From: Aeromonas allosaccharophila
GTDB lineage: Bacteria; Pseudomonadota; Gammaproteobacteria; Enterobacterales; Aeromonadaceae
DNA length: 64,000 nt
Direction of reading: 5' to 3'
Assembly (NCBI RefSeq): GCF_000819685.1
Contig: NZ_CDBR01000082.1
Location: 1-64,000, forward strand
Of this stretch, positions 63,976-64,000 are shown one piece after another. Numbering within the stretch: position 1 is the stretch's first letter; each line of letters begins with the position of its first letter. Made by a program: the position numbers and the translations under genes. A model generated the notes under the pieces. It did no database searches. It worked only from the letters and a program-made list of their open reading frames with translations, and was not told the DNA's origin.

Positions 63976-64000
63976 ATGGACCATTTAGATATCATTAACA
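63976..64000 (+). CDS. Start of a gene leaving the window
   Basis: ATG at 63976 with GGAAG upstream opens a frame beginning MDHLDIIN that runs off the end. It is 33 bases after the membrane protein gene and AT-rich like it, so probably the same operon. Confidence 0.5.

Overview
The window is a 64 kb stretch of a high-GC gammaproteobacterial chromosome, most likely Aeromonas. The gene order (yfiRNB, tyrR, phhAB, ydcSTUVW-like operon, pspABC-ycjXF with divergent pspF, sapABCDF, htpG, recR, tRNA-Ser, dauA) and the codon use fit Aeromonas. This is an inference from remembered protein families; no database search was possible.

Layout. Positions 1-28.9 kb are ordinary chromosome: a c-di-GMP signalling operon (YfiR-YfiN-YfiB), the aromatic amino acid regulator TyrR next to phenylalanine hydroxylase (phhAB), a polyamine-type ABC importer with aminobutyraldehyde dehydrogenase (ydcSTUVW-like) and a LysR regulator, the phage-shock operon with a clear sigma-54 promoter and IHF site, the Sap transporter, heat-shock htpG with a sigma-32 promoter, recR, tRNA-Ser(GGA) and the DauA transporter.

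From about 29.0 to 42.3 kb lies a mobile element inserted in the second of two tandem tRNA-Asn genes. It encodes a family B DNA polymerase with the motif set of primer-independent polymerases (piPolB) and a tyrosine recombinase, so I call it a pipolin. Its cargo looks like defence or stress genes: a RelA/SpoT-type nucleotidyltransferase, a TerB-like/H-NS-tail fusion with a C10 tract able to switch off its DNA-binding end, a membrane protein with an HNH-like motif, and a four-gene cluster of unknown function behind a terminator-like hairpin. The right end brings its own promoter and a degenerate tRNA-Asn, so the tRNA restored at the junction should still be transcribed. Non-coding parts hold a cluster of TCCGGTC repeats, three related palindromes, a 14-bp inverted repeat and iteron-like repeats before the polymerase.

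From 42.3 to 64 kb the chromosome resumes: an outer-membrane protein gene with a stop codon that removes the last strand, a YqhA-type membrane protein, a putative iron-uptake operon (four-helix membrane protein, six-haem cytochrome with a beta-propeller, FTR1 permease) behind a possible Fur box and an SD-masking hairpin, an FAD oxidoreductase followed by a duplicate of its own 3' end, two membrane glycosyltransferase-like proteins, a Bcr-type efflux pump, NhaD, a DUF4357 protein, an AttEFGH-like ABC system, an MgtC-like protein and an AT-rich membrane protein gene. A further gene starts at 63976 and leaves the window. Two genes (phhB and the FAD oxidoreductase) are followed by in-frame, mostly synonymously diverged copies of their own tails, which I read as scars of allele replacement.
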